DNA from: Mycobacterium alsense
Lineage (GTDB): Bacteria; Actinomycetota; Actinomycetes; Mycobacteriales; Mycobacteriaceae
Direction: 5' to 3'
Assembly (NCBI RefSeq): GCF_002086635.1
Contig: NZ_MVHD01000009.1
Location: 1-64,000 of the forward strand
Length of the DNA stretch: 64,000 nucleotides
Shown here piece after piece: positions 21,301 through 32,367 of this stretch. Below the pieces are notes generated by a model that ran no database searches, was not told where the DNA came from, and saw only the letters and a list, made by a program, of their open reading frames with translations. How positions within the stretch are numbered: position 1 is the stretch's first letter; each line of letters begins with the position of its first letter. The position numbers and the translations under genes were made by a program.

Positions 21301-21669
21301 GTAGTTGGACTCGTCGCGCAGCTGAATCTCGCCGGTGTGAATCCCGATGCGCAGCCGGATGGGCGCCAACGGCGCCCGCTGCAACTCGAGCGCGCACGCC
21401 ACCGCGTCGGACGCGCGCGAGAACGCGGCCACGAAGCTGTCCCCCTCGCCCTGCTCTAGCGGCCGCACACCCTCGTGCGCGGCGACGACCTCGTCGACCG
21501 TCTTGTTCAGGCGCGCCAGCGCGGCGGTCATCTCTTCGGGCTGGGTCTCCCACAGCCGCGTCGAGCCCTCGACGTCGGCCAACAGCAACGTCACCGTGCC
21601 GGTCGGCAGCAACTCGCTCACGCCCAAATCGCTCCACGTTAACGGCGGAAGCTCCGCATTCTGGCTCAT
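18370..21669 (-). CDS. Nucleotide cyclase/AAA-ATPase/LuxR transcriptional regulator
   Basis: 1099 aa from ATG 21669 (ATG 21681 is equally possible). In order: a class III cyclase domain (about 15-185), an NB-ARC-like ATPase (about 205-500), TPR-like helices (about 560-980) and a C-terminal LuxR helix-turn-helix. The cyclase has metal Asp residues in LLADVEGSTRLW and EGDSFVAAF and the transition-state region YAGPTINRTARL. The ATPase has Walker A TGAGGAGKTRLAVEV and the Walker B-like LLLLDNCEH. The HTH is LTPTENDVVRLVREGLSNKDIGARLF. M. tuberculosis has relatives (Rv0386, Rv1358, Rv2488c), but none at this locus. It is convergent with lpqT (36 bp gap). Target genes are unknown; the divergent SDR is the obvious candidate. 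Confidence 0.93.
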   Translation of the reverse strand: MSQNAELPPLTWSDLGVSELLPTGTVTLLLADVEGSTRLWETQPEEMTAALARLNKTVDEVVAAHEGVRPLEQGEGDSFVAAFSRASDAVACALELQRAPLAPIRLRIGIHTGEIQLRDESNYAGPTINRTARLRDLAHGGQTVLSGVTESLVVDRLPDGVWLSDLGSHPLRGVARPERVLQLCHPDLRNEFPPLRARHAVASHNLPAQLTSFVGRQAQMGELRQLVADNRLITLTGAGGAGKTRLAVEVAPTLVSEFSDGIWYVDLAPIANPAVTAATVARTLDLPDQPGRSTMDVLLRFFDEKKMLLLLDNCEHLLEPSGALVVELLANCPKLTILATSREPLGLPGELSWRVPSLPPAGEAIELFADRARRARPDFVVDEGNSALVQEICERLDGMPLAIELAAARIRALSLRQIVDSLHDRFRLLTGGARTAVRRQQTLRASVDWSHALLTGAEQVLFRRLAAFMGGFDLDAAQAVGAGSEVESYQLLDQLSLLVDKSLVVADDTGDGMRYRLLETVRQYAQEKLGDSGEADEVRTRHRDYYASRATHLESTAQSGDEPLVEWAKVELDNLRAAFAWSRENSEPEAALRLLSTLHRFWLRGWRFKEALVGFDAVLPEAEHSPAVWVRAVADRSILAVWAGVPTDVGRAHEALAIARQLGDPALLAHALTACGLLGVYSGPEIGQPCFAEAIDIVRASGDRWTLSQILSYQATLNVYAGDQLAARAAGEEGKSVAEALGDRFTSLGCGVWLGAAVGMLGDLPRATELLRSLVAEAEEAEDLAMTAVASVTYANVLAYHGDADAAEAAMHTGLGAADAMGGYYADALHAAKANAALAKGDIVAARQASEESRRHTVPLREAFIRCFNPLAEAALAEGDLVAARRWVDDTVAVEPGSHKSVALTVRSLVALAQGEPEQAERDAHDALAIAASTQAYFRAPDSLECVARLAADDGSHAYAARLLGAADAMRQRLEHPRYPMYQPGYETVLATVRDALGQNGFDAAWAEGAALSTEEAIAYAQRGRGERKRPTTGWESLTPTENDVVRLVREGLSNKDIGARLFISPRTVQSHLTHVYAKLGVTSRIQLCRESATTDGAT

Positions 21670-21860
21670 GTTAGCCACCATGACTGCCGTCGACCCGCAA
21701 AACATCCGCCAGATCGCGCAGATCCGCCCGACCAAGCGTTTTCGACGCAGGATCGCCCCAGTCGACTTCGAGCACCTCACCGACCCCTTCGAGGCGCACC
21801 GCGCCGTCGCCGGGCCCATAACCGTGCCGCTGGAGTTCGGCGCTCTCTACTAAGGGGCAC

Positions 21861-21866
21861 TAGGCT
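21861..21866 (+). promoter_or_regulatory. Candidate -10 element for leaderless SDR mRNA
   Basis: TAGGCT fits the mycobacterial TANNNT -10 pattern and ends 8 nt before the SDR ATG at 21875. Transcription would therefore begin at or next to the start codon. Confidence 0.5.
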
Positions 21867-21874
21867 TCTCACGC

Positions 21875-22744
21875 ATGACGACCTGGACCGCCGCGGACCT
21901 GCCGTCGTTCGCCGGGCGCACCGTCATCATCACCGGCGCCAACAGCGGGCTGGGCGCGGTGACGGCGCGGGAGCTGGCCGCGAAAGGCGCCCAAATCGTG
22001 ATGGCCGTGCGCAACACGGAAAAAGGCGAGGCCGCCGCGCGGCAGATGCCCGGTCAAGTCGAGGTGCGCCCACTCGACCTGCAGGACCTGTCGTCGGTGC
22101 GCCGCTTCGCCGACGGCGTCGACGCCGCCGACGTGCTGATCAACAACGCCGGCATCATGGCCGCCCCCCACGCGCTGACGGTCGACGGCTTCGAAAGCCA
22201 GATCGGCACCAACCATCTCGGTCACTTCGCTTTGACCAACCTGCTGCTGCCCAAGCTCACCGATCGCGTCGTGACGGTGTCGTCGATGGCGCACTGGGCC
22301 GGTCGCATCGACTTCGACGATTTGCACTGGAAGAACCGGCGCTACTCCCCCTGGCTGGCCTACAGCCAGTCGAAGCTGGCCAACTTGCTGTTCACCAGCG
22401 AGCTGCAGCGCCGCCTCGACGCGGCCGGTTCGCCCATTCGGGCGCTGGCGGCGCATCCCGGTTACTCGCACACGAACCTGCAGGGGGCGTCGGGCCGGAA
22501 GGTGGGCGACGCGCTGATGGTGGCCGTCACGCGCGTGTTCGCCACCGACGCCGATTTCGGCGCGCGCCAGACCCTGTACGCGGCGGCGCGGCACCTGCCG
22601 GGGGACACGTTCGTCGGCCCCCGATTCGGTTCCATCGGCGGCACCCAAGCGGTCCGGCGCAGCCGTCGGGCGCGCGACGCGGCCACCGCCGCCCGGCTGT
22701 GGGAGCTGTCCGAGCAGCTGACGGGCACCAAATTCCCGCTCTAG
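21875..22744 (+). CDS. Short-chain dehydrogenase/reductase (retinol-dehydrogenase-like)
   Basis: 289 aa. The classical SDR cofactor motif is TGANSGLG (about 20-27), followed by NNAGIM, the catalytic Ser in VVTVSSMAHW and the YSQSK (Y-x-x-x-K) pair. MAVRNTEKGE after the second strand suggests NADP(H) preference through the Arg. This is the RDH11/WWOX-like group, which has many mycobacterial members. The substrate cannot be predicted. It is divergent from the cyclase-LuxR regulator. Both genes form a block absent between lpqT and rplY in M. tuberculosis. Confidence 0.92.
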   Translation: MTTWTAADLPSFAGRTVIITGANSGLGAVTARELAAKGAQIVMAVRNTEKGEAAARQMPGQVEVRPLDLQDLSSVRRFADGVDAADVLINNAGIMAAPHALTVDGFESQIGTNHLGHFALTNLLLPKLTDRVVTVSSMAHWAGRIDFDDLHWKNRRYSPWLAYSQSKLANLLFTSELQRRLDAAGSPIRALAAHPGYSHTNLQGASGRKVGDALMVAVTRVFATDADFGARQTLYAAARHLPGDTFVGPRFGSIGGTQAVRRSRRARDAATAARLWELSEQLTGTKFPL

Positions 22745-23037
22745 CCGACTGCGAACCGGGGGCGTCGCGTTGAGCCCGGGATCCACACCACCGAGCGCGT
22801 TTGTCGCTGTGAGGCGGGCAAACGGAGCCGTCCTCCCGGCCGGGGGCCAACGGGACGGATGTGACTGCGGAGGTGGATCCGCCTCGACGAATTTCCGCGA
22901 CACCACCCCATGCGCTACCCTGACCAGGCGTCACGGCGAGGGTGTCCGGCTGAATAGCCAGCACCGTTATCGACGGAGACCGACTCTTTGTCGCGACCTC
23001 GCCGTGCCCCCGAACGAAAGCACACAGGAGCGACACG
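22745..23037 (+). other. rplY upstream region with repeat copy 3
   Basis: 293 bp with no gene. It contains the third copy of the 23-bp repeat at 22802-22823. A possible -10 TACCCT lies at 22917-22922, which would give rplY a leader of about 110 nt. An AGGAGCGACACG ribosome site precedes the ATG. Confidence 0.5.
22802..22823 (+). repeat. Dispersed 23-bp repeat, copy 3 (22 bp matched)
   Basis: TTGTCGCTGT...GGCGGGCAAA is identical over 22 bases to 4669-4690. It stands alone between the SDR stop and the rplY promoter region, with no winged-helix gene beside it. Confidence 0.85.
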
Positions 23038-23703
23038 ATGGCCAAGTCAGGCAACCAACTCGCGGCGACGGTGCGAACCGAGACCGGCAAGGGAGCGTCG
23101 CGCCGGGCCCGCCGCGACGGCAAGATTCCGGCCGTCCTCTACGGCCACGGCGCCGACCCCCAGCATCTGGAGCTGCCCGGGCACGACTTCGCCGCGGTGC
23201 TGCGGCACTCGGGCACCAACGCGGTGCTGACCCTCGACATCGCGGGCAAGGAGCAGCTGGCGCTGACCAAGGCGCTCGACATCCACCCGATCCGCCGCAC
23301 CATTCAGCACGCCGACCTGCTGGTCGTGCGCCGCGGCGAAAAGGTCGTCGTCGAGGTCAGGGTGCTCATCGAGGGCGAGGCCGGACCCGACACCCTGGTC
23401 ACCCAGGAGACCAACACCATCGAGATCGAGGCCGATGCCCTGTCGATTCCCGAGCAGTTGACCGTGTCCGTCGAGGGCGCCGAGCCCGGCACCCAGTTCA
23501 CCGCCGGGCAGATCACCCTGCCCCGCGGCGTCACCCTGGTGTCCGACCCCGAGCTGCTGGTGGTCAACGTGGTCAACGCGCCCACCGCCGCCGACCTCGA
23601 GGAGGAGGGCGCCGGCGAGGTCGCCGAGGGCGAGGAGGCGCCGGCTGCCGAGGCCGAAGAAGAGGGCGGGGAGGCCGAGGCCCCCGCGGCCGAGTCCGAG
23701 TAG
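23038..23703 (+). CDS. rplY: 50S ribosomal protein L25, CTC long form
   Basis: 221 aa. The N-terminal L25 5S-rRNA-binding domain ([26 protein letters not shown]) is followed by the TL5/CTC beta domain (about 100-190). The tail is very acidic and Ala/Glu-rich ([24 protein letters not shown]), as in other mycobacterial L25. ATG 23038 has a purine-rich ribosome site. pth follows 12 bp later, giving the conserved rplY-pth pair. Confidence 0.96.
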   Translation: MAKSGNQLAATVRTETGKGASRRARRDGKIPAVLYGHGADPQHLELPGHDFAAVLRHSGTNAVLTLDIAGKEQLALTKALDIHPIRRTIQHADLLVVRRGEKVVVEVRVLIEGEAGPDTLVTQETNTIEIEADALSIPEQLTVSVEGAEPGTQFTAGQITLPRGVTLVSDPELLVVNVVNAPTAADLEEEGAGEVAEGEEAPAAEAEEEGGEAEAPAAESE

Positions 23704-23715
23704 GCGGACCGCGAG

Positions 23716-24291
23716 GTGGCCGAGCCCTATCTGGTGGTCGGCCTGGGGAACCCCGGAGACAACTACTCTCGCACCAGGCACAACCTGGGGTTCATGGTCG
23801 CCGACCTGCTTGCCGCGCGGTTGGGCTCGAAGTTCAAGGCGCACAAGCGTTCCGGCGCCGAGGTGGTCAGCGGCCGGCTCGCCGGGCACTCGGTGCTGCT
23901 GGCCAAGCCGCGTTGCTTCATGAACGAATCCGGCCGCCAGGTGGGGCCTTTGGCGAAGTTCTACTCGATCGCCCCGGCCGACATCATCGTCATCCACGAC
24001 GACCTCGACCTCGACTTCGGCCGCATCAGGCTCAAGATCGGCGGCGGCGAGGGCGGCCACAACGGGCTGCGCTCGGTCGCGAACGCGCTGGGCACCAAGG
24101 AGTTTCAGCGCGTGCGCATCGGGATCGGACGGCCGCCCGGGCGCAAGGACCCCGCGGCGTTCGTGCTGGAAAACTTCACGGCCACCGAACGCCCCGAGGT
24201 CCCCACGATCTGCGAGCAGGCCGCCGACGCCACCGAGGCGCTCATCGAGCTGGGCCTAGAGCCCGCGCAAAACCGCGTCCACACCTGGTAA
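23716..24291 (+). CDS. pth: Peptidyl-tRNA hydrolase
   Basis: 191 aa from GTG 23716, the length of the M. tuberculosis enzyme. Releases peptides from tRNAs that drop off ribosomes. The active-site region [18 protein letters not shown] contains the catalytic His of the RHN segment. The conserved Asn is in [11 protein letters not shown] and the Asp in [28 protein letters not shown] is the second signature. It is cotranscribed with rplY. The gene converges on pks16, with 10 bp between stops. Confidence 0.97.
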   Translation: MAEPYLVVGLGNPGDNYSRTRHNLGFMVADLLAARLGSKFKAHKRSGAEVVSGRLAGHSVLLAKPRCFMNESGRQVGPLAKFYSIAPADIIVIHDDLDLDFGRIRLKIGGGEGGHNGLRSVANALGTKEFQRVRIGIGRPPGRKDPAAFVLENFTATERPEVPTICEQAADATEALIELGLEPAQNRVHTW

Positions 24292-24301
24292 CCGCGAAAG
24301 A

Positions 24302-25936
24302 TCAGCTGACCAGCGCCACCGAGTTGGAGCGCCGCAGCTTGCCGGACGGCGTCTTCGGGATGGTGCCGGGACCCAACACCACGACGTTGCGCGGGCGCAC
24401 ATCGACCTCGGCGACCACCTCGTGGGCGACCTGGTGCTCGATGCGGCGCACCTCGGCGGGGTCCTGCCACGCGTTGGACTCGACCGCGACGGCGAACGTC
24501 TCGCGGGAGTGGCCGGCGTCCAGGCGCACCGCGACGGCGCAGCCGGGGCGCACCCCGTCGACCCGGCAGGCGGCCCGCTCGATGTCGGTCGGGTAGATGT
24601 TGCGGCCCGCCATGATGATGACGTCCTTGACGCGGCCGCACACCACGACGTGGCCCTCCTCGGTCAGGTAGCCGAGGTCACCGGTGTCGTACCAGCCGTG
24701 CTCGTCCTGGGCCGGGATGAAGCCGCCCATGGTGAGGTAGCCGGGCGTCAGCGATTCGCCGCGCAGCTCGATCACCCCCACGCCGCGCGGGGGCATCACG
24801 TTGCCGTTCTCGTCGATGATGCGGGCCTCGAGGTCCTTCAGCAGCGGCCCCAGCGTGGCCAGCCGGCGCGTATTGCCCTTGGTCGCCGGGACGGCCCGGC
24901 GCAGGGCGGCCAGCAGGTCGGCGTCGACCTCGTCGACGACCAGGCCGGCGTTGCACTCCGAGAACGACACCGCCAGCGTGGTCTCGGCCATGCCGTACGC
25001 CGGCAGGATCGCCGACGGCTTCAGGCCGAACGGCTTGCCCGCGTCGAGCAGGTCCTCGACGTCGGCGGGTTCGACGGGCTCGGCGCCCGACAGCGCGAAG
25101 CGCAGCGTCGACAGGTCGAAGTCGCCGGGCTTGGCGTTGCGCCGCAACCGCTTGGCCAGCAGCGCATAGGCGAAGTTGGGCGCCGCGGTCATGGTGCCCT
25201 TGTACTTGTCGATGAGCTTGGCCCACAAAAGGGTGTCGCGCAGGAAGTCCATGGGCGTGACCTTGACCAGCTCCGCGCCGAAGTACATCGGGATGGTCAA
25301 AAACCCGACCATGCCCATGTCATGGAAGCAGGGCAGCCAGCTGACCATGACGTCTTTGTCCACCTCGTACTCCGCGCCGATGAACATGGCCTCGGCGTTG
25401 GAGTAGATGTTGCGGTGGGTGATCTGAACCGCTTTGGGGGACCCCGTGGAGCCCGACGTCAGCTGCATCAGCGCCAGGTCGTCCTCGCCGACCTCGATCG
25501 GGTCGATCGGCTCCGACGCCAGCAGGTCGGCGACGGTGAGGACCTTGATGCCCTTCTCCTCGAGCACGGGGATCGCCACCAGGAAGGGCTCGGAGACGAT
25601 GACGGCCTTGGCCTCGATCATGCCGATGACGGTCATGGTGTCGTCGGCCCACGTCGGCAGGTCGGTGCGCGGGGTGGGCTGGTGCAGCATGGTCAGGCTG
25701 GCGCCGCGCATCCACAGCCCCTGCGCCGTCGGGGCGATTTCCACGGGGAGGCCGGCGAGCACCCCGACCGCGTCGCCGAGGCCGATGCCCGCGGCGGCCA
25801 GACCGCCGGCGATGCAGCGCGCGCGCTCGTGCACCTCACCCCACGTGTGCCGGACGGGGGCGTGGGGTTCACCGGTGACCATGCCCGTCGTCGCGGTACG
25901 GGCATTGCGGAACATCTTGTCGGTAAACCTGCTCAC
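24302..25936 (-). CDS. pks16: Acyl-AMP ligase-like protein (Pks16, Rv1013)
   Basis: 544 aa from GTG 25936, preceded by GAGGAGGT at the right spacing; the longer frame upstream is rejected. Despite its name it has no polyketide synthase domain and belongs to the ANL adenylating superfamily. The P-loop is [18 protein letters not shown], with further motifs YGMAETT and [22 protein letters not shown], and the C-terminal lysine motif [14 protein letters not shown]. It probably activates a fatty or carboxylic acid as acyl-AMP. The acceptor (CoA or a carrier protein) is unknown. Synteny with Rv1013 is exact. Confidence 0.93.
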   Translation of the reverse strand: MSRFTDKMFRNARTATTGMVTGEPHAPVRHTWGEVHERARCIAGGLAAAGIGLGDAVGVLAGLPVEIAPTAQGLWMRGASLTMLHQPTPRTDLPTWADDTMTVIGMIEAKAVIVSEPFLVAIPVLEEKGIKVLTVADLLASEPIDPIEVGEDDLALMQLTSGSTGSPKAVQITHRNIYSNAEAMFIGAEYEVDKDVMVSWLPCFHDMGMVGFLTIPMYFGAELVKVTPMDFLRDTLLWAKLIDKYKGTMTAAPNFAYALLAKRLRRNAKPGDFDLSTLRFALSGAEPVEPADVEDLLDAGKPFGLKPSAILPAYGMAETTLAVSFSECNAGLVVDEVDADLLAALRRAVPATKGNTRRLATLGPLLKDLEARIIDENGNVMPPRGVGVIELRGESLTPGYLTMGGFIPAQDEHGWYDTGDLGYLTEEGHVVVCGRVKDVIIMAGRNIYPTDIERAACRVDGVRPGCAVAVRLDAGHSRETFAVAVESNAWQDPAEVRRIEHQVAHEVVAEVDVRPRNVVVLGPGTIPKTPSGKLRRSNSVALVS

Positions 25937-26150
25937 AAAAACCTCCTCGGTTCCGGCAGTCCGAAGGTCCGGATTCTCATGTTCCGCCTGCTCGGCGCTA
26001 CTTCGCAGCAGGCGCGCGAGCACAGTTGGGCAGCGGTTAGGTCTCGAACGGGTGATGAGCGATCCCAATCAACCGCTGCTCGTCACCGCGAGCCATCTTA
26101 AACTCCTCTTAAGTAACTGCCAAACCGTCGCGCCGTGCGAGTGCAATCTC

Positions 26151-27119
26151 TCACACCTCGGTGGGCGCCGGCACCACGCGCGCGCCCGGCACCGGCCCGG
26201 TCGCAACACGGACGGTGCGACAAACGCCCGCCCCCGACAGCTGGGTGCCTACGTCCACCGCCGCGGCCGCCGACGTGCACAGGAAGGCGCACGTCGGGCC
26301 CGACCCGGACACGATGCCGGCCAAGGCCCCGGCCTCCACGCCGGCGCGCAGCGCGGCGCGCAGGCCGGGGTTCAGGCTCACCGCGGCCGCCTGCATCTCG
26401 TTGCCCAACAGCGGCGCCAGCTGCTCCGGGTCGCCGGCCGCCAGCGCCGCCAGCACCGGCCCCGGCTCGGCGAGTCGCGGCGGAGGCTCGTCCGCCCGCG
26501 ATCCTTCCCGGAGGCGGTCGAGCTCGGCGTACACGTCCGAGGTGAGCAGCTCACCGTCGGCGAACGCCAGCACCCAGTGGAAGCTGTTGCGGGACAGCAC
26601 GGTGGCCAGCTCCTCGCCGCGACCGGTCCCCAGCGCGGTGCCGCCGTGCAGGGCGAACGGCACGTCACTGCCGAGCCGCGCGGCCAGCATGCGCAGGTCG
26701 CGGCGCGGCACGTTGAGCTCCCACAGCGAGTTCATCGCGACCAGCACCGCCGCCGCGTCCGCGCTGCCGCCCGCCATGCCCCCGGCCACCGGAATGGATT
26801 TGTCGATCATGATCGACACGTCGGGCGCCCGCCCGACGTGTTCGGCCATCAGCTCGGCCGCCTGCCAGGCCAGGTTGCGTTCGTCGGTGGGGAGCTTTTC
26901 GGCCCCCTCCCCGACGAGCTCGAGCGAGAGCACGTCGGCGTTGCGAACCGTCACCTCGTCGAGCAGCGAGACGGCCTGAAACACCGTGGTCAGCTCGTGG
27001 TAGCCGTCGTCGCGGCGCTCGCCCACCGCCAGGTAGAGGTTGACCTTCCCCGGCACCCGCACGGTGACCGATCCCGTGGGCACCCACGCCGCGGCGGTGT
27101 TTCCGTCAGATGCGGACAC
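26151..27119 (-). CDS. ispE: 4-diphosphocytidyl-2-C-methyl-D-erythritol kinase IspE
   Basis: 322 aa from GTG 27119. A GHMP kinase of the MEP pathway that phosphorylates CDP-methylerythritol for isoprenoids, and thus decaprenyl carriers. The substrate Lys region is [22 protein letters not shown], the ATP loop [17 protein letters not shown], and the third motif [10 protein letters not shown]. An internal GTG (VPTGSVTV, 12 codons in) corresponds to the M. tuberculosis start and is an alternative. It lies 18 bp downstream of rsmA in the rpfB-rsmA-ispE unit. Confidence 0.95.
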   Translation of the reverse strand: MSASDGNTAAAWVPTGSVTVRVPGKVNLYLAVGERRDDGYHELTTVFQAVSLLDEVTVRNADVLSLELVGEGAEKLPTDERNLAWQAAELMAEHVGRAPDVSIMIDKSIPVAGGMAGGSADAAAVLVAMNSLWELNVPRRDLRMLAARLGSDVPFALHGGTALGTGRGEELATVLSRNSFHWVLAFADGELLTSDVYAELDRLREGSRADEPPPRLAEPGPVLAALAAGDPEQLAPLLGNEMQAAAVSLNPGLRAALRAGVEAGALAGIVSGSGPTCAFLCTSAAAAVDVGTQLSGAGVCRTVRVATGPVPGARVVPAPTEV

Positions 27120-27137
27120 CGCAGCAGACTATCGTGA

Positions 27138-29338
<2,201 letters not shown>

Positions 29339-30184
29339 TCAGGAGGCGAGGCGATAGACCCGCCGGGCATTGCTGGTCGTGATGTGCGCCAAATCTTCCG
29401 GACGCCGACCGAGCAGCTCAGCGATCGCCCGCACAGTATAGGGAAGGCAGTACGGCTCGTTCGCTGCACCCCGGTACGGGTGCGGCGTCAAAAATGGCGC
29501 ATCGGTTTCCACCAGGAGTTGCTCCGGCGGTATCAACGGGATGGCCTCGCGCAGGGCGCGGGCGTTGCGGAAACTCGCCGTCCCCGAAAGGCTGAGCAAC
29601 CACCCGCCGTCCACGCAGCGACGCGCCATCGAACTGTCGGAGGAAAAGCAGTGGAAGATCACGGCGTCGGGGGCGCCCTCGGCCGCCAGGACGTCGAGCA
29701 CCTCGGCGTCGGCGTCCCGGTTGTGGATCATCAGCGGCTTACCGCACCGCTTGGCCAGGTCGATGTGCCACGCGAACGCGTCCCGCTGCACGGCCGGCTC
29801 CGCGCATCCGTCCAGGCGGCCCGGCCAGTACAGGTCCATCCCCGTCTCGCCGACGGCCACCACCCTGGGGTGGGCCGCCAGCCGCTCGATCTCGGCGCGG
29901 ACGTCGTCGTCGAGCGCGCCGGCGCGGGTGGGGTGCAGGGCCACCGCGGCGTAGACCCGCGGATCCCATTCGGCGGCCCGCGTCACCCAGCGCGCCGAGT
30001 CCAGGTCGTCGGCGATGGTGACGACCGCGCCCACGCCCACCGCCGCCGCGCGGTCGACGATGGCGCGCACCCCGGCGGCGTCCCGCGCCCCGCAGGCATC
30101 GAGGTGGGTGTGCGCGTCGACCAAGGGCGCCAGCGGCTCGGGCGCGGGCGGCGCTTCTCGTTCACCGGAGCGGTTGGAACCCAC
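29339..30184 (-). CDS. tatD: TatD-family metal-dependent deoxyribonuclease
   Basis: 281 aa from GTG 30184. An amidohydrolase-fold nuclease with the metal ligands in VDAHTHLDACG (HxH), AVGETGMDLYW (Glu), IHNRDADAEV (His), HCFSSD (His) and ETDAPFLTPHPYRG (Asp). TatD proteins have 3'-5' exonuclease activity and take part in DNA repair or quality control. GTG 30190 is in frame too, but 30184 lies 6 nt after a good -10 (TATTGT), as expected for a leaderless message. A much longer frame upstream is antisense to metG and is not coding. Synteny matches Rv1008. Confidence 0.93.
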   Translation of the reverse strand: MGSNRSGEREAPPAPEPLAPLVDAHTHLDACGARDAAGVRAIVDRAAAVGVGAVVTIADDLDSARWVTRAAEWDPRVYAAVALHPTRAGALDDDVRAEIERLAAHPRVVAVGETGMDLYWPGRLDGCAEPAVQRDAFAWHIDLAKRCGKPLMIHNRDADAEVLDVLAAEGAPDAVIFHCFSSDSSMARRCVDGGWLLSLSGTASFRNARALREAIPLIPPEQLLVETDAPFLTPHPYRGAANEPYCLPYTVRAIAELLGRRPEDLAHITTSNARRVYRLAS

Positions 30185-30190
30185 CGCCAC

Positions 30191-30200
30191 ACAATAGGGT
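30191..30200. promoter_or_regulatory. Overlapping divergent -10 elements for tatD and metG
   Basis: Plus strand TAGGGT (30195-30200) ends 8 nt before the metG ATG. Minus strand TATTGT (30196-30191) ends 6 nt before tatD GTG 30184. Both fit TANNNT, share the central TA, and predict two leaderless transcripts from one 10-bp core. Confidence 0.55.
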
Positions 30201-30208
30201 GAGTCTCG

Positions 30209-31789
30209 ATGAAGCCCTACTACGTCACCACCGCGATCACGTACCCCAACGCCGCGCCGCACCTGGGGCACGCGTACGAGTACATCGCTACCGACGCCAT
30301 CGCGCGGTTCAAGCGGCTCGACGGTTTCGACGTGCGCTTCCTGACCGGAACCGACGAGCACGGCCTCAAGGTCGCCCAGGCCGCCGCGGCCGAGGGGCTG
30401 CCCACGGCCGAGCTGGCCCGCCGCAACTCGGACGTTTTCCAGCGCCTGCAGGAGCGGCTCAACATCTCGTTCGACCGGTTCATCCGCACCACCGACGCCG
30501 ACCATCACGAGGCGTCCAAGGAGATCTGGCGCAGGATGACGGCGGCCGGCGACATCTACCTGGACACCTACTCGGGCTGGTACTCGGTGCGCGACGAGCG
30601 ATTCTTCGTCGAATCCGAGACCGAGGTCCTCGACGACGCCGCCGGGACTCGCATCGCCTCGGAGACCGGCACCCCGGTGACATGGACCGAGGAGCAGACC
30701 TATTTCTTCCGGCTCTCGGCGTACGCGGACCGGCTGCTGGCCCACTACGAGGCCAATCCCGACTTCATCGCCCCCGAGGTGCGGCGCAACGAGGTGATCA
30801 GCTTCGTCTCCGGCGGCCTGCGCGACCTGTCGATTTCGAGGACCTCGTTCGACTGGGGCGTGCAGGTGCCCGAGCACCCCGACCACATCATGTATGTGTG
30901 GGTCGACGCCCTCACCAACTACCTGACCGGCGCGGGCTACCCCGACACCGATTCCGCGTTGTTCCGCCGCTACTGGCCGGCCGACCTGCACATGATCGGC
31001 AAGGACATCATCAGGTTCCATGCCGTCTACTGGCCGGCGTTTTTGATGTCGGCCGGAATCGAGCTTCCCCGAAGGGTTTTCGCGCATGGGTTCCTGCTGA
31101 ACCGGGGCGAGAAGATGAGCAAGTCGGTGGGCAACATCGTCGCGCCCGACGAGCTGGTCGACACGTTCGGGGTGGACCAGGTGCGCTACTTCCTGCTGCG
31201 CGAGGTCCCGTTCGGGCAGGACGGCAGCTACAGCGAGGAGGCGATCGTCACCCGGATCAATGCCGACCTGGCCAACGAGCTGGGCAACCTGGCGCAGCGG
31301 TCACTGTCGATGGTGGCCAAGAACCTGGGCGGGGTGGTGCCCGAACCGGGCGAGTTCACCGCCGCCGACGACGAGCTGCTGGCCGCCGCCGACGGCCTGC
31401 TGGAGCGGGTGCGCGTCCACTTCGACGCCCAGGCGATGCACCTGGGGCTCGAGGCGGTCTGGCTGATGCTCGGCGAGGCGAACAAGTATTTCTCCGCGCA
31501 GCAGCCGTGGGTCCTGCGCAAGAGCGAGTCGACGGCCGATCAGGCGAGGTTTCGCACCGTGCTCTACACCACCTGCGAGGCGGTGCGCATCGCGGCGCTG
31601 CTGGTGCAGCCCGTCATGCCCGAGTCGGCGGGCCGCCTGCTGGACCTGCTCGGCCAGCCCACCGACCGGCGGGCGTTCGACGCCATCGCCGCGCGGCTGG
31701 TGCCCGGCACGGCCCTGCCGGCGCCCACCGGTGTGTTCCCGCGCTGCGAGGCGACGGGCACGGGACCGGTTTCCGGCACGGCCGGCTGA
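30209..31789 (+). CDS. metG: Methionyl-tRNA synthetase
   Basis: 526 aa class I synthetase (metS, Rv1007c in M. tuberculosis). The HIGH-type motif is [16 protein letters not shown] near the N-terminus and the KMSKS loop is [13 protein letters not shown]. The N-terminal catalytic core includes [14 protein letters not shown] and the helical anticodon domain occupies about 360-500. There is no C-terminal tRNA-binding extension. ATG 30209 is only 24 bp from the divergent tatD start. Its downstream edge is where synteny with M. tuberculosis breaks and the inserted block begins. Confidence 0.97.
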   Translation: MKPYYVTTAITYPNAAPHLGHAYEYIATDAIARFKRLDGFDVRFLTGTDEHGLKVAQAAAAEGLPTAELARRNSDVFQRLQERLNISFDRFIRTTDADHHEASKEIWRRMTAAGDIYLDTYSGWYSVRDERFFVESETEVLDDAAGTRIASETGTPVTWTEEQTYFFRLSAYADRLLAHYEANPDFIAPEVRRNEVISFVSGGLRDLSISRTSFDWGVQVPEHPDHIMYVWVDALTNYLTGAGYPDTDSALFRRYWPADLHMIGKDIIRFHAVYWPAFLMSAGIELPRRVFAHGFLLNRGEKMSKSVGNIVAPDELVDTFGVDQVRYFLLREVPFGQDGSYSEEAIVTRINADLANELGNLAQRSLSMVAKNLGGVVPEPGEFTAADDELLAAADGLLERVRVHFDAQAMHLGLEAVWLMLGEANKYFSAQQPWVLRKSESTADQARFRTVLYTTCEAVRIAALLVQPVMPESAGRLLDLLGQPTDRRAFDAIAARLVPGTALPAPTGVFPRCEATGTGPVSGTAG

Positions 31790-31895
31790 ACGAAAATTTG
31801 TGTTTTCAGTTTTACCGCAATCGGTTCATATGCATCTTGTCCGTCGATCGGAGAAAGTCTCAAAACCGTTCGATGCGATAGTCCATAATCGGCGT

Positions 31896-32297
31896 GTGGA
31901 GCGACGACGCAACCGGCAACACAGCCAATCACCGATGAGCACCTTGAAGCAGTTGCCCGCGTTGGTCGTTCTGGAAAGAATTCCGATTCCCGTGCTCGCG
32001 ATCGGGCATGACGGCAGCATCCTGTTTACCAACACCGCGTTCGCCGACATGGTGGGCTGCGAGCCCGAAGAGGTTCTGTCCCTGCGGTTCGACGAGATCT
32101 TCCACGAGGCCCCGGAGTCCGATTCGCTGTTGTCTGCCGTGCACGCACTGGCGAACATGGTCGTCGAATTGGCGCACAAGGACGGGTCCGTGGTGCGGGC
32201 TTTGATGAGCAAGTCGGCCGTCATGCGCGCCGACGACCAATTCGCCCTCGCGGCGTTTCAGGATTTGACCGAACAATTGTGGGTGGCCGAACGGTAG
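31896..32297 (+). CDS. Single PAS-domain protein
   Basis: 133 aa from GTG 31896, or 120 aa from ATG 31935. A basic N-terminus (VERRRNRQHSQSP) precedes one PAS fold: LERIPIPVLAIGHDGSILFTNTAFADMVGCEPEEVLSLRFDEIFH..., ending in FQDLTEQLWVAER, the start of a signalling helix that stops. No kinase, cyclase or DNA-binding output domain is attached, so it must act by protein contact if at all. CATAAT ends 6 nt before GTG 31896, which suits a leaderless start. It is the first gene of the block absent from M. tuberculosis. Confidence 0.75.
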   Translation: MERRRNRQHSQSPMSTLKQLPALVVLERIPIPVLAIGHDGSILFTNTAFADMVGCEPEEVLSLRFDEIFHEAPESDSLLSAVHALANMVVELAHKDGSVVRALMSKSAVMRADDQFALAAFQDLTEQLWVAER

Positions 32298-32367
32298 CCC
32301 CGGGCCTCACAGGGATACCACAGGTATGGGTAAGACGGCATTAACCTGCCAGTAGTATGGTCATGCC

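Noticed and set aside
24302..25936. Polyketide synthase, as the name Pks16 suggests
   Set aside because: No ketosynthase, acyltransferase or carrier motifs are present; all motifs are those of an adenylating acyl ligase.
30185..31087. Upstream extension of the tatD frame over metG
   Set aside because: The region is antisense to metG and of shadow composition, and the amidohydrolase fold begins after GTG 30184.
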